From contig NZ_FMAH01000022.1 of NCBI RefSeq assembly GCF_900094545.1, forward strand, positions 39,876-103,875: 64,000 bases of DNA, written 5' to 3'. The position numbers and the translations under genes are program-made. This document shows, piece after piece, positions 1-10,741 of this stretch. How positions within the stretch are numbered: the first letter of the stretch is position 1; each line of letters opens with the position of its first letter. Below the pieces are notes generated by a model that had not been told where the DNA came from, searched no databases, and saw only the letters and a program-made list of their open reading frames with translations. The stretch is from Martinezella miluonensis (GTDB lineage: Bacteria; Pseudomonadota; Alphaproteobacteria; Rhizobiales; Rhizobiaceae).

Positions 1-1
1 G

Positions 2-3000
2 ACCGCCACGGCGGGCAATATCGTTGTCGATAAGTTGCTGTCGGCAGGCGACCTGACTGCTCAGGCCACCCTGTTGCAGGCAAATAACATCACGAGCCAT
101 GGTGCCGTCGGTATCACCGGCGGCGTCAATGTCGCAAACCAATTGCTCAGCGCTGGCAATATCACCATCAACGGCAACGCCAATGGCGTCAGCGCCGGTC
201 TTCTTGCCTCCGGCGTCGACTTCGCTGCGACCAACGCGGCCGGCGGCAATATCGTGCTGGCGAGTGGCGGCGATTTGACCATCGACGACAGCGCTGGCGC
301 CATCCAGGCTGGGACCGTGTTTGCAGCTGGTACGATCAATGCCACCGGCCGGGCCGTCACTGCCGACACGATCACCGGCCACAAGAATATCACTCTTTCC
401 GGCGTGGTCGATGGCGTGGTTGTTACCAGCCAGGGACTGGGAGGCGGTGACGTCTCTCTTTCCGGTTCGAGCATTAAGGCAGGGACCCTCGTCTCCGGTG
501 TCGACTTCGCCAGGACTGCTGCCGCCAATGGCAGCATCGTGTTGGCTGGCAGTGGCGATTTGAACCTTACTTCGTCCGGCAACATCAATGCCGCTACGCT
601 GCTGTCTGCCGGCAATCTCAGCTCTGCCGGCGTCGCTGTCACTGCGGACAGCATGGCCGCCCATGGCGACATGACGCTCGGGGGCGCGATCAGCGTCACG
701 GAACAGATCCTCGGGTCTGGCAACGTCTCGATTACCGGCCAGAGCTTGTCAGCCCAGACGGTCGTTGCTGGCATTGACTTCGATGCAACCAATAGGGCAG
801 GGGGCAATATCGCCCTTGGCCAATCTGGCGACCTGACCGTGTCGGTCAATGGCGCCGTGGCGGCGCCAACCATGCAGGCGGCAGGTGTCATCGATGTCAG
901 CGGTATGTCCGTCGCCGCAGGTTCGGTCACGGGCCACAAGGGTATTACTCTTTCCGGTGCCACCACGGTCAGCGGTCAAATTCTGGGCGGCGGCGCTATC
1001 GGCATCTCCGGGCCAGGCATCAAAGCCGGCACGATCGTTTCCGGCGTCGATTTCGCCAGGACCGCTGCTGCCAACGGAAACATCATCCAGGCGACAAGCG
1101 GTGACCTGACGCTTGCGTCGACGGGATCCATTGACGTCGGTACGTTGCTGTCGGCCGGGGCACTTTCAGCAAATGGCACGACGGTAACCTCCAATGCGAT
1201 GACCGCTCATGGCGACATGACGCTTGGTGGCGCGATTAGCGTCACGGATCAGATCCTCGCATCTGGTAACATATCCATCACCGGCCAGAGCCTGAAGGCG
1301 CAAACCCTTGTCGCCGGCATCGATTTCGATGCCACCAATGCGGCGGGTGGCAACATCGTGCTTGGCCACGCGGGTGATCTGAAAGTATCGGTTGGTGGTG
1401 GCGTTGCGGCCTCGACGATGCAGGCTGCCGGCGCCGTCAACGCCGGCGGTGCGACCATTACCGCCGACGCCATCACTGGTCACAAGGATATCACGCTTTC
1501 CGGAGCCGCAGTCGGAGGCGTGACTGTCCGCAACCAGGTGCTTGGCGGCGGCAATGTTGCCATCTCGGGCTCCGACATCAAGGCTGGCGCGATCGTTTCC
1601 GGCGTGGATTTCGCCAGAACCGCCGCTGCCAACGGCAATATCGTACTCGCCAGCAGCGGCGATCTGACGCTGGCCTCCGCCGGCAATATCGACACTGGTA
1701 CGTTGCTGTCGGCTGGCGCGCTTTCGACCAGCGGCGCGGCCGTGAACGCGGATGCCGTCACAGCGCACGGCGATGTGACGCTTAATGGCGCGACTACGGT
1801 CACCGGTCAGATCCTCGGCGCCGGCAACGTGTCGATCACTGGTCAGAGCCTGTCGGCCCAAACGATTGTCGCCGGCATCGACTTTGCTGCCACCAATGCG
1901 GCCGGCGGCAATATCGTTCTCGGCCAGACCGCGACGATTGCAGGCAATCGCGCTGGGGATTTGACGACCCAGCTCAGTGGTGGGCTCTCCGCATCGACGC
2001 TTCAGGCCGCTGGCGGCATCAACGTCAATGCCGCTACCGTGACCGCCGATACCGTCACCGGCCACAGGGATATCGCGCTCGCCGGTGCGACAACCGTCAA
2101 TGGCCAAGTCCTTGGCGGTAGAAATATCAGCGTTTCAGGCCCGAGCATAGCAGCCGGGGCAATCGTCTCCGGTGTCGACTTCGCTGGAACCGCTGCCGCC
2201 AACGGCAATATCGTCCAGACGTCGAGCGGCGATATCTCGCTAACCTCGACCGGTAATCTCACTGTTGGCACGCTATTGTCGGCGGGTGGGCTTGCCGCAC
2301 AGGCGATGGATCTAACGGCAAGCAACATTACCAGCCATGGCAAGACCGATCTGAAGGCCAGCGGTACGGCCGCAAGCGGCCGCGTGAATGTGAGCGGCCA
2401 AGTGTTATCGGCCAGTGATCTCAACATCGACGGCGCCAGCCTCAACGCCGGTCTCCTGATCTCCGGTGTCGATTTCGCGGCGACCAATGCGAGCGGCGGC
2501 AACATCGTCCTCGGCCCGTCGGGCGCCATGAACCTTACCGTTGCTGGCAACGCCACAGCCGGCACGCTCCTGTCGGCCAGCGATTTCACGGCGAATGCCG
2601 CCAATCTGCAGGCAAGCAGCATCACCAGCCACGGCAAAGTCGGTGTTGTCGGTAACGTCGATGTCAGCAACCAGATTCTTGCCGCCGGTGACCTCACGAT
2701 TAGTGGCGGCAGCATCAGCGCGCCGACGCTGATCACCGGCGTCGACTTTGCTGCCACCAATGCGGCTGGCGGCAATATCGTGCTGGCTTCGTCGGGAGCC
2801 ATGAATCTGACGGCTTCCGGCAATATCACGGCTGGAACGATCCTGTCCGCCGGGGACATCACGGCGAATGCGGCTGATCTCATTGCCGACAGCATCACCG
2901 CTCATGGCAATGCAGGCATTGTCGGCAATGTCGATGTCAGCAACCAGATCATTGCCGCTGGCAATCTCACGGTTAGCGGCGGTCACATCAACGCGCCGAC

Positions 3001-6000
3001 GCTGATCTCCGGCATCGATTTCGCGGCCACCAATGCCGCGGGCGGCGGTATTGTGCTCGGAACTGCCGCGACGATTGCAGGCAATCGCGCCGGCGATATA
3101 AATCTGACCGCGTCTGCCGGCATAGCCACGCGGACCATGCTGTCGGCCGGCAATATCGACGCCAGTGGCGCTGCGATCACAGCCAACGCCGTGACCGGGC
3201 ATGGCGACATCACCCTTGCCGGCAGCAACAGCGTCAATGTGTCGGGTCAGCTTCTCGGTGCCGGCGACGTCCTGCTCTCCGGTTCGACTGTCCAACTGGG
3301 TCAAGCCGTTACCGGCGTCGACTTCGCCGCCACCGCGCAATCGGCCAACGGCGCCATCGCTCTCGGATCAAGCGGCGACCTGACCATCAACGCCGGAAGT
3401 GCGTCGGCCAGCACGTTGATTGTCGCCGGCGGCCTCAATGTGGCGGCGAGCGCGTTTACCGGCGGCAACATCACGGGCCACGGTGCGGTCGCAATCGGTT
3501 CGTCCACCAGTCCCGGCACAGTCAAGATCAATGGCCAGCTCCTTGGTGCCAGCAATGTCTCACTCATCGGATCTGCCGTCAGCGGTAACGTCATCGCCGC
3601 CGGTGTCGATTTTTCGGCGATGGACCAATCGGGCGCCGGTAACGTCATTCTAGGCCAGGCTGGCGACCTGACGCTCACAGCCACTGCAGGTGACATCTCT
3701 TTTAACAGCCTGCTTGCTGCTGGGACCATCACGGCCAACGCGGCGAACAATGTCAGCGCCAATGCCGTCGCCCATGGCGACCTGACCATTGGCGCCGGTA
3801 ACGCGATCACGCTCAGCGGCCAATCGCTCGGCACTGGCAACGTCAACCTCAACGCCCGCTCGATCACCATCGACACGCTGGTCTCCGGCGTCGACTTTGC
3901 CGCCACCAATGCGTCATCCAATGGCAGCCTGATGCTGCGGCGCGCCGGCGCAATGACACTTGCCGCCTCCAACGGCAGCCTCAGCGCCAACGCATTGCTT
4001 TCGGGCGGCAATCTTGCCGCCACGGCGACGCAGAATATCAGCTATAACAGCCTGCAAAGCCTGGGCAATGCCGCGCTGACCAGCCCAGGCGCCATTGCCT
4101 ATACCAGCACCACCCGCGTCGGCGGCAATCTGACGCTCAACACCGGTGCACTCGATCTGTCCGGCAGCAGAGGCAGCCGGATGGCCGGCGGTGGCACGCT
4201 GATCGTCAACGCCGCCTCCGCCAATCTTGCGGGCAGCAATCTTGTCTTCGGTGGCCTGACCCTCAATCTGTCGGGCAACGCCGATCTTTCGAACGCGCAG
4301 GTCAGCACTGTTACCAATGCCGGCGGCTCCGGCGATATCAGCATATCCGCGGCAGGTCTTACCACGACGGCTGCCACCGCGCTGCTTGCGGCGCACGACC
4401 TGACGCTGAACCTGCCGTCGCTCGGCAATATCGGGCAGCTGGCGGCCGGCAACAACCTTGCCCTCAACATCGCAGGCGATTTCTACAACAGCCCGTCCGG
4501 CCTCGTCTTTGCCGGCAATAACGCCAACCTCTTCGTCGGCGGCACGCTCACCAACGATCAGGGCGCTATCCTATCCGGCAATGGCCTTACCATCGCCGGG
4601 CCGGGCGGCGGTCAGAGAAACGGTGCCGTCGTCAATTCCGCCGGTCTCATTCAGTCGGGCGGCAGTTTGTCGATCCTGACCAATGGCCTGAGCAACGTCA
4701 CGACCTCGGCTCCGGCAATCCAGCGCAATGTGCAGATCTCCAACGCCATCCTCAGCGCCTACGACGTGATCACCAGGACTTACCGCTGCGAGACCCGCTG
4801 CAACGGCTCGGGGGATCATGATCCCCCGACATATACCTGGATACAAGCCGTCGATCATCTGGTCAGCCAGATCGTTTCGCAGGATCAGTTGATCAGTGGG
4901 GCTGGCGCTTCCGCGCAGATCCGTGCGGGCGGAGACCTGACCATCAATGCGACCAACCTGTGGAATTCCTACAGCTCGATCAAGTCCGACGGCAACATGT
5001 TGCTCACCGTCGCAGGCACGCTCACCAATGACGGCGCAACGCTGAACCGCGTCACCCAGACGATCTGCGACAGCAGTACTCCATGCCAATACTACCCAGA
5101 CGTCGTCTCCTCCGACCCGACTCAAGGCGGGCTGGATTGCAGCGGCCCCAATCGCCCCTGCATCGGTAGCAATGACCCGGCGCTCACCTATGCGCCGAAT
5201 CCTAATGGCACACGCGATCCCTCGCGGGATCTGAACCCCGGCTCCACGGTCGGCGTGCAGGTGGTCGGCGCCATCTCGGGCGTTATTCAGGCGCACGGAA
5301 GCCAGACCATCAATGGCGGCGGTGCGATCAACAATGTCGCGTCCAACGGTTCGATCAACGGTGGCGTTGTGATTGACGCGCCGGCGACGGCAAACAATCC
5401 ACTTGGCGCCCTCAACAGCATGACGGCTGGCGGTGCTTTGTTCAATGTCAGTGCGGTGCTTTCAAGCGTAGCAGCCAATGGTGGCGCCAACGCGAATAGC
5501 GGCCCGTCGCTTACCGGAAACGGTTCGACGCTCGGTTCAGGTCCAACAATCGGCGGCAACAATCTGAGGGCGGTCGGTGCTTCGGTCACCAGCAACGGTT
5601 TAACAGCTGCCACCGGTCCTTCGATCGGTGCGAATGCACTGACGACGGGCACCACGTCGGTTAATCCGAATAGCCTGATAGGCAAGCTCACCGCTGCGAT
5701 CGGCAATAGCGGCAATCTCACTCAGATCCTGCAGACGAACGGTGCTCAGCTCGCCTCGCTTGCCAAGCCGCAATCGGGCGGCGTCGGCGGCACGGTCCCA
5801 GGGCAGGTCTTCCTGTTCGAAACACGGGCTGCCTTCCTCGACGTGTCGAAGTTCTATGGTTCGGCTTATTTTATAGACCGGGTTGGCTACACGCCTGAGA
5901 CCAAGGTTCCCTTCCTCGGCGACGCCTATTTCGACAACCAGCTCATCGACGAGCAGATGCGGCAACTGGTTGGCAACGGCCTTGGAGCCGGTTCCTTCGT

Positions 6001-9000
6001 TCCCGGTGATAACGCCACCGACCAGATGAAGACGTTGCTCGACAATGGCGTCGCTTACGCCGAGGCGCATGGCCTTGGTCTCGGACAGCCGCTGACGCCC
6101 GAGCAGGCCGCGTCGCTGACGCAGTCGATGGTCATCTACCAGACCGAGATCGTCGACGGCGCGCCGGTGCTGGTGCCGGTCGTCTATCTCTCGGCGGCCG
6201 ATCGCGCCAAAACCACGTCCGCGGCCACCATCGCCGGCAACACCGTCAGCATCGATGCCGGGAGTGTCGACAATTCCGGCGCGATTGCCGCCGCCGACGG
6301 CATGACCATCAACGCGGGCAGCATCAAGGCCAATGGCGGCGCTTTCCTTGCCGGCGGCAACATGAATCTCAATGCCGAGAACGGCATCACGCTTGCCGCC
6401 CAGACCATGAACATCGGCGGGCAAACCGTCGTTGCCGCCAATGGCGGCGTCACGGCCGGCGGCAATCTGAAGATGGATGCCGGCGCCGGCAGCCTGACGC
6501 TGAGCGGCACCAAGGTCGCCGCCGGCGGCAGCGCGCAGCTCTCCGGCCAGACCATAACGCTCGGCGCCGTCAAGCAGGAGAATGGCGGTGTCCAGACGCT
6601 TTCCGGCACCACCGTAACCACGGGCGGCAATCTCAGCATCGCCGGCACCAACGGCGTCAACATCATCGCCAGCTCCGCCAAGGTCGGTGGCGACCTGTCC
6701 GTTCTCACCGCGAACGGCTCGGTCAACATCATCTCCGCCGGCGTCGACAATACCGTTCTCAGCAAGGACCGGCTGAACCTTTCCCTGGGCGGCACGGTCA
6801 CGACCACGACCAGCCAGATCCAGCAGGGCTCGTCGCTCATCGCCGGCGGCGCCATGCTGATATCGGGCAATCAGGGTGTGCTGATCGGTGGCTCGTCGCT
6901 TGCGGCTGGCGGCAATCTCGGCATCGTCTCGACGAATGGCAATATCGCGATCACGGCCTCGCAGGACCAGACCACGAGCCAATCGAAGACGATTGCCGGT
7001 GCCGCCAATGGCTACAAAGGCGGCCAGTCGTCCTCGACCGCCGTTACCAATAACGCGTCCTCCATTACCTCGCAAAACGGTGGTGTGACGGTTCAGGCGG
7101 ATTCTGGAAATATCAGTGTCATCGGTTCCGATATTGCCGCCGAGGGTGGCGCGGCCAATCTCGTCGCCAAGCGCGATGTCACCATCGGCGAAGCGACTGA
7201 CAGCGCATCGTCGTCCGGCAGCAGCGGCAAGACGAAGCACAGCGAGGCGACGACCACGGCAGAAGGGTCGTCGATTTCGGGCCAGACGGGCGTCAATATC
7301 GCGTCGACAGGCGGTAACGTCACGATCTCTGCCTCTGATGTCACCGCCGGTGATGCGACCCACTCGGCTAATGCCAATATCAGCGCTGCCGGCAACATCG
7401 TCATCGCCTCTGGCAAGGACACCGACGAAACCACCTCCGACAGCAAGAAGAGCGGTTTCCTGTCTTCCTCGAAGACCCATACGCATACCTACGACGAGGA
7501 CACGGTCGGCTCCTCGATCTCGGCATCTGGCAACGTCAACGTCGCCGCCGGCAATGAGACCGTCGTCTCCGGTTCCAGCATTGCCGCCGGCAACAATCTC
7601 TCCTTGTCCGGCTCGACCGTCACGGTCATGGGTGCCGAGGAAGAGCATGAGAGCGACAAGCAGACCAAGAAGTCCGGCATCGGCGTTGGGTCCGGCGGTG
7701 GCTTTATCTCGATCTATGGCAGCCACAGCAAGACGATCAGCGAAAGCTCGACCGATAATGTCGGCTCGACGCTTTCCGCCGCCAATGGCAACGTCACGCT
7801 CAACGCGACCAAGGGTGATCTCAACATCATCGGCTCGTCGATCGCCGCTACCAATGGCGACGTGAACGGAACAGCGGCTGGCGACATCAACATCCTCCCC
7901 GGCCATGAGAGCGACCAATCCTCGAAGAGCGACAAGCGCTCCGGCTTCGGCATCCAGGTCTCGACCAATGGTGGCGGTGCCTCGATCGGCATCGGCGTCG
8001 GGCGCTTTACCGATCAAGTTAACCAGAGTGCCGAGACGAATGCGGTATCCACTATCAAGGCTGGCGGAGATATCACGCTTAAGGCAGGCGATACGTTCAA
8101 CGATCAAGCAGGTCAGATCGCCGCCGGCGGTGGCGTCACCATCCGGGGCGAGAACGGCATCAACATTCTCTCTGGCAATGACATTACCAACTTCGATGAG
8201 GTGGCCACCAGCTTCTTTGCCGGCGTCAGTGTCGGGGTTTCCTCAAGCTTCGTCGGCGCTGGCCAGAGCATCGAGAACCTCGCCTCCAAGCTCGGCAAAG
8301 TCACGGACGGCTATTCGGCGGCCAATGTCGCCTTTGCCGGCATGCAGGCCTACGATGCGCTCTCCAGCCTCAAGGATGGCATCAATGCGGGTAACCTCGC
8401 CTCCGTCTCACTGACGGCCGGCTTTACCTACTCGAAGAACGAGACCTCGGTTTCGACCTCGACACCAGTGCTGCCGACGATCTCAGGCAGATCGGTCGAT
8501 ATCTCGACAAATGGAGACTTCACCAGCCGAGGCTTGCAGATCTCGGCGATCGCCAATCCGGATCATGCTGCCGACCCATTGAATGGCAGCGTGCTGATCT
8601 CCGCGAACAATATCGACATGGCCGGCGCGCAGGCGACATCCAATGCCTCGTCGAGCAGTCAGTCGGCAGGCGCCAGCATCGGCGTGTCGGTCGGCGTCGG
8701 CATGGGCGGGGCGACTGGCATCACGCCGACAGCGAGCGTCTCGGCTGGTCAATCGAAGTCGTCGAGCTCGTCGACGACGCAGGTGATCTCCACCGTCAGC
8801 GCCACGAACAACATCACCTTCGTCTCGAAGGGCGACACGACGCTCAACAACACCGTCTTCTCTGCCGATACGATCGACGGCAAGGTCGGCGGCAATCTCA
8901 ATATCGTCTCGACGCCGAACACCGGCAGCCAGTCGAACAGCTCAGCTTCGCTCGGCTTCTCCTTTACCGGTCCGACGATCGGCAGGAGCGACGACGGCTC

Positions 9001-10741
9001 GCCGCTACTGACCACAGCCAACGCCAGCTCTGCGCTTTCCGGCCTCACGCTAGGCGGCGTACAGCCGGGCTTCGGCTCGGGCAAAGGCTCGACAAACTGG
9101 ATCGACACACCGGCAGGCCTCTATTCGCAGGGTGCCCAAACCATCACTGTTGGCGGCAATACCAATCTTGCCGCATCCGGGCTGATCTCGACTGACGGCC
9201 AGGTCAATCTCGATACCGGCACGCTCACCTGGTCCGACTTTGTCGGCACGCAGAAATACCAAGGCTTTGAGGTCAATGCCGATATCGACCTTTATTCCGG
9301 CAAGGATGCCAACGGAAAGATCAAGAACAATTCGAGCGCCAGCGGCAAATACCAGCTCGACGATGTCGAGCAGTCGGTCAAGGCGACGATCTCGAGCGGT
9401 GGCGGGGGTGCTGGCAACATCACTGTCCGCAATCCCGAACAGCAGGCCTCGCTCGAGCAAAGCGGCGCGACCCGGCCGGTGGATGCTATCAATACAGATC
9501 CAGCCCAGCAGAATGTCATCACCAAGGACAAGCATATCGATCTCGAGCCTTATGTCTCCGTCCAAAGCCTTCAGGCGGCGGTGATCGCCGGGCAGACGGT
9601 TGTTCAAGCAATCGGCAATGCGATCACCAGAATGACGGCAGCTGGTGTGTTGACACCTCAGGATTCAAAAGCTGCCGTCGCGCTCGCCGCCTATGCCAAT
9701 GACCCTAAGGTGCTGGCGCAGCTCGCCAGCTGCGGAGCAAATCACAGCGAAAACGAATATCACTTCTTCGATTGGCTGATTACACCGGCTTACGCCGATG
9801 CAGTTTCCTGCTCGATCACTACGGCTTCCGGAACCTATTGGATTACCCCGGACGGTGCATGGAACTGCTATACGCTATTCCGGAATTCTACCGGCGCTGT
9901 TCTCGGAGACACTGCCGCGGCCACGGCGGCACTGGCTTCGATCATGGTGCTTTTGACACCAGGAACGGCAGGGCAGGCGATCAACACCTCCAGGACGCTC
10001 GATGACGGAACCGTCGTCCAAATTACGGGCCAGGCATCCGAGGTCCGACGTGTTGCGACGATCACGACACCCGACAATGCGACGATGTCGGTCGTCCTTA
10101 ACTGCTATTCGACGAGCTGCGATCTTGTTTCCGGCATCTATAACGGCACAGCCATGCTGCCTGGCCTGCTCTCGACCGTTGCCGACCAGTTGTCTCACGA
10201 CGGCAAGATGGACGTCGTATATAATCAGAAGAGCCCTGGCATGGGCCACAATGGCGGACCTGCGCTTGACGATGCAGGTGTGAACGGCGATCAGCCCAAC
10301 GGTGGTGATGGCGGCGGGCCGCAAGTTGTAATCGTACCACCTGGCACCGGCAATAATTCCTCTCAAAGCGGTGCTACAAACGCACCTTCTGCAATACAAC
10401 AGGCGACCAACCTCTTCTCGTCGAACGCGACCGGTACGCTGAACATCGGTGGTGCAACATTTACCGAGGCACCCAACGCAGGGAATGCGGCAATATTCTC
10501 CGGCGCGACGGATGCTCAAGTTCAGCAATATTTCATGGAGCTCGCCGGCGCAACGCAACTCCCTGCCGCGAGGGTAATCCCCGGTAAAGGAACCCTATAC
10601 GTGGTGAACACACCCAATGGCAATTTCACCCTGCGAGACTTTTCTTCTTCTTCGGGACAAACCGGGCCAGCGTGGACTATTGATATACCAAAGGGAGCTG
10701 TAGGTACTACTTACAATCCGGAGATCAAGTTTATCAAGTGA
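2..10741 (+). CDS. Filamentous haemagglutinin / CdiA-like two-partner-secreted exoprotein, 5' end outside the window
   Basis: The frame is open from base 2 and encodes 3579 residues, so the start, signal peptide and TPS secretion domain lie upstream of the window. From the N-terminal side it holds about fourteen tandem repeats of roughly 91 residues (SGVDFAATNAAGGNIVL core) to about base 4.1 kb. A Cys-containing stretch follows (about 4.78-5.17 kb), then a segment like the FhaB/CdiA motif around YFIDRVGYTPETKVPFLGD near 5.86 kb. Haemagglutinin-type repeats with DQTTSQSKT-like signatures run to about 8.9 kb, and the last part is a variable C-terminus ending in NPEIKFIK. By family knowledge such proteins are exported by an FhaC/ShlB-type outer-membrane partner and act as adhesins or contact-dependent inhibition effectors. 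No VENN motif was seen. The overlapping downstream gene fits an immunity role. The toxin family was not recognised. Confidence 0.85.
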   Translation, partial: TATAGNIVVDKLLSAGDLTAQATLLQANNITSHGAVGITGGVNVANQLLSAGNITINGNANGVSAGLLASGVDFAATNAAGGNIVLASGGDLTIDDSAGAIQAGTVFAAGTINATGRAVTADTITGHKNITLSGVVDGVVVTSQGLGGGDVSLSGSSIKAGTLVSGVDFARTAAANGSIVLAGSGDLNLTSSGNINAATLLSAGNLSSAGVAVTADSMAAHGDMTLGGAISVTEQILGSGNVSITGQSLSAQTVVAGIDFDATNRAGGNIALGQSGDLTVSVNGAVAAPTMQAAGVIDVSGMSVAAGSVTGHKGITLSGATTVSGQILGGGAIGISGPGIKAGTIVSGVDFARTAAANGNIIQATSGDLTLASTGSIDVGTLLSAGALSANGTTVTSNAMTAHGDMTLGGAISVTDQILASGNISITGQSLKAQTLVAGIDFDATNAAGGNIVLGHAGDLKVSVGGGVAASTMQAAGAVNAGGATITADAITGHKDITLSGAAVGGVTVRNQVLGGGNVAISGSDIKAGAIVSGVDFARTAAANGNIVLASSGDLTLASAGNIDTGTLLSAGALSTSGAAVNADAVTAHGDVTLNGATTVTGQILGAGNVSITGQSLSAQTIVAGIDFAATNAAGGNIVLGQTATIAGNRAGDLTTQLSGGLSASTLQAAGGINVNAATVTADTVTGHRDIALAGATTVNGQVLGGRNISVSGPSIAAGAIVSGVDFAGTAAANGNIVQTSSGDISLTSTGNLTVGTLLSAGGLAAQAMDLTASNITSHGKTDLKASGTAASGRVNVSGQVLSASDLNIDGASLNAGLLISGVDFAATNASGGNIVLGPSGAMNLTVAGNATAGTLLSASDFTANAANLQASSITSHGKVGVVGNVDVSNQILAAGDLTISGGSISAPTLITGVDFAATNAAGGNIVLASSGAMNLTASGNITAGTILSAGDITANAADLIADSITAHGNAGIVGNVDVSNQIIAAGNLTVSGGHINAPTLISGIDFAATNAAGGGIVLGTAATIAGNRAGDINLTASAGIATRTMLSAGNIDASGAAITANAVTGHGDITLAGSNSVNVSGQLLGAGDVLLSGSTVQLGQAVTGVDFAATAQSANGAIALGSSGDLTINAGSASASTLIVAGGLNVAASAFTGGNITGHGAVAIGSSTSPGTVKINGQLLGASNVSLIGSAVSGNVIAAGVDFSAMDQSGAGNVILGQAGDLTLTATAGDISFNSLLAAGTITANAANNVSANAVAHGDLTIGAGNAITLSGQSLGTGNVNLNARSITIDTLVSGVDFAATNASSNGSLMLRRAGAMTLAASNGSLSANALLSGGNLAATATQNISYNSLQSLGNAALTSPGAIAYTSTTRVGGNLTLNTGALDLSGSRGSRMAGGGTLIVNAASANLAGSNLVFGGLTLNLSGNADLSNAQVSTVTNAGGSGDISISAAGLTTTAATALLAAHDLTLNLPSLGNIGQLAAGNNLALNIAGDFYNSPSGLVFAGNNANLFVGGTLTNDQGAILSGNGLTIAGPGGGQRNGAVVNSAGLIQSGGSLSILTNGLSNVTTSAPAIQRNVQISNAILSAYDVITRTYRCETRCNGSGDHDPPTYTWIQAVDHLVSQIVSQDQLISGAGASAQIRAGGDLTINATNLWNSYSSIKSDGNMLLTVAGTLTNDGATLNRVTQTICDSSTPCQYYPDVVSSDPTQGGLDCSGPNRPCIGSNDPALTYAPNPNGTRDPSRDLNPGSTVGVQVVGAISGVIQAHGSQTINGGGAINNVASNGSINGGVVIDAPATANNPLGALNSMTAGGALFNVSAVLSSVAANGGANANSGPSLTGNGSTLGSGPTIGGNNLRAVGASVTSNGLTAATGPSIGANALTTGTTSVNPNSLIGKLTAAIGNSGNLTQILQTNGAQLASLAKPQSGGVGGTVPGQVFLFETRAAFLDVSKFYGSAYFIDRVGYTPETKVPFLGDAYFDNQLIDEQMRQLVGNGLGAGSFVPGDNATDQMKTLLDNGVAYAEAHGLGLGQPLTPEQAASLTQSMVIYQTEIVDGAPVLVPVVYLSAADRAKTTSAATIAGNTVSIDAGSVDNSGAIAAADGMTINAGSIKANGGAFLAGGNMNLNAENGITLAAQTMNIGGQTVVAANGGVTAGGNLKMDAGAGSLTLSGTKVAAGGSAQLSGQTITLGAVKQENGGVQTLSGTTVTTGGNLSIAGTNGVNIIASSAKVGGDLSVLTANGSVNIISAGVDNTVLSKDRLNLSLGGTVTTTTSQIQQGSSLIAGGAMLISGNQGVLIGGSSLAAGGNLGIVSTNGNIAITASQDQTTSQSKTIAGAANGYKGGQSSSTAVTNNASSITSQNGGVTVQADSGNISVIGSDIAAEGGAANLVAKRDVTIGEATDSASSSGSSGKTKHSEATTTAEGSSISGQTGVNIASTGGNVTISASDVTAGDATHSANANISAAGNIVIASGKDTDETTSDSKKSGFLSSSKTHTHTYDEDTVGSSISASGNVNVAAGNETVVSGSSIAAGNNLSLSGSTVTVMGAEEEHESDKQTKKSGIGVGSGGGFISIYGSHSKTISESSTDNVGSTLSAANGNVTLNATKGDLNIIGSSIAATNGDVNGTAAGDINILPGHESDQSSKSDKRSGFGIQVSTNGGGASIGIGVGRFTDQVNQSAETNAVSTIKAGGDITLKAGDTFNDQAGQIAAGGGVTIRGENGINILSGNDITNFDEVATSFFAGVSVGVSSSFVGAGQSIENLASKLGKVTDGYSAANVAFAGMQAYDALSSLKDGINAGNLASVSLTAGFTYSKNETSVSTSTPVLPTISGRSVDISTNGDFTSRGLQISAIANPDHAADPLNGSVLISANNIDMAGAQATSNASSSSQSAGASIGVSVGVGMGGATGITPTASVSAGQSKSSSSSTTQVISTVSATNNITFVSKGDTTLNNTVFSADTIDGKVGGNLNIVSTPNTGSQSNSSASLGFSFTGPTIGRSDDGSPLLTTANASSALSGLTLGGVQPGFGSGKGSTNWIDTPAGLYSQGAQTITVGGNTNLAASGLISTDGQVNLDTGTLTWSDFVGTQKYQGFEVNADIDLYSGKDANGKIKNNSSASGKYQLDDVEQSVKATISSGGGGAGNITVRNPEQQASLEQSGATRPVDAINTDPAQQNVITKDKHIDLEPYVSVQSLQAAVIAGQTVVQAIGNAITRMTAAGVLTPQDSKAAVALAAYANDPKVLAQLASCGANHSENEYHFFDWLITPAYADAVSCSITTASGTYWITPDGAWNCYTLFRNSTGAVLGDTAAATAALASIMVLLTPGTAGQAINTSRTLDDGTVVQITGQASEVRRVATITTPDNATMSVVLNCYSTSCDLVSGIYNGTAMLPGLLSTVADQLSHDGKMDVVYNQKSPGMGHNGGPALDDAGVNGDQPNGGDGGGPQVVIVPPGTGNNSSQSGATNAPSAIQQATNLFSSNATGTLNIGGATFTEAPNAGNAAIFSGATDAQVQQYFMELAGATQLPAARVIPGKGTLYVVNTPNGNFTLRDFSSSSGQTGPAWTIDIPKGAVGTTYNPEIKFIK
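30..4170 (+). repeat. Coding tandem repeats of about 273 bp in the exoprotein gene
   Basis: The motif encoding GVDFA/GIDFD recurs near 212, 498, 770, 1043, 1316, 1601, 1874, 2171, 2465, 2738, 3011, 3314, 3602 and 3890. Most intervals are 273 bp (91 codons). The others are 285-303 bp and carry small in-frame insertions. Two insertions, near 1929 and 3064, share the almost identical peptide ATIAGNRAGD. Each unit also carries a TAHGDITL-like and a GQILGAGNVSI-like segment, consistent with turns of a beta-helix. Confidence 0.85.
4808..4829. repeat. Perfect 22-bp palindrome inside the exoprotein gene
   Basis: The arms TCGGGGGATCA and TGATCCCCCGA are exact reverse complements with no spacer. The palindrome lies in the codons for GSGDHDPP, between two Cys-rich coding segments. 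It could form a cruciform or an RNA hairpin, or be a recombination scar. It is not part of the 273-bp repeats. Confidence 0.7.

Noticed and set aside
30..4170. Possible CRISPR array because of regular repeats
   Set aside because: The period is 273 bp, the units are fully coding and diverged, and there are no short identical repeats with unique spacers or cas genes.
5600..8107. Long open frame of about 835 codons on the minus strand inside the exoprotein gene
   Set aside because: Its product is low-complexity Asp/Arg/Gly sequence from codon-biased antisense DNA, with no start signal or domain; the plus-strand gene has clear motifs.
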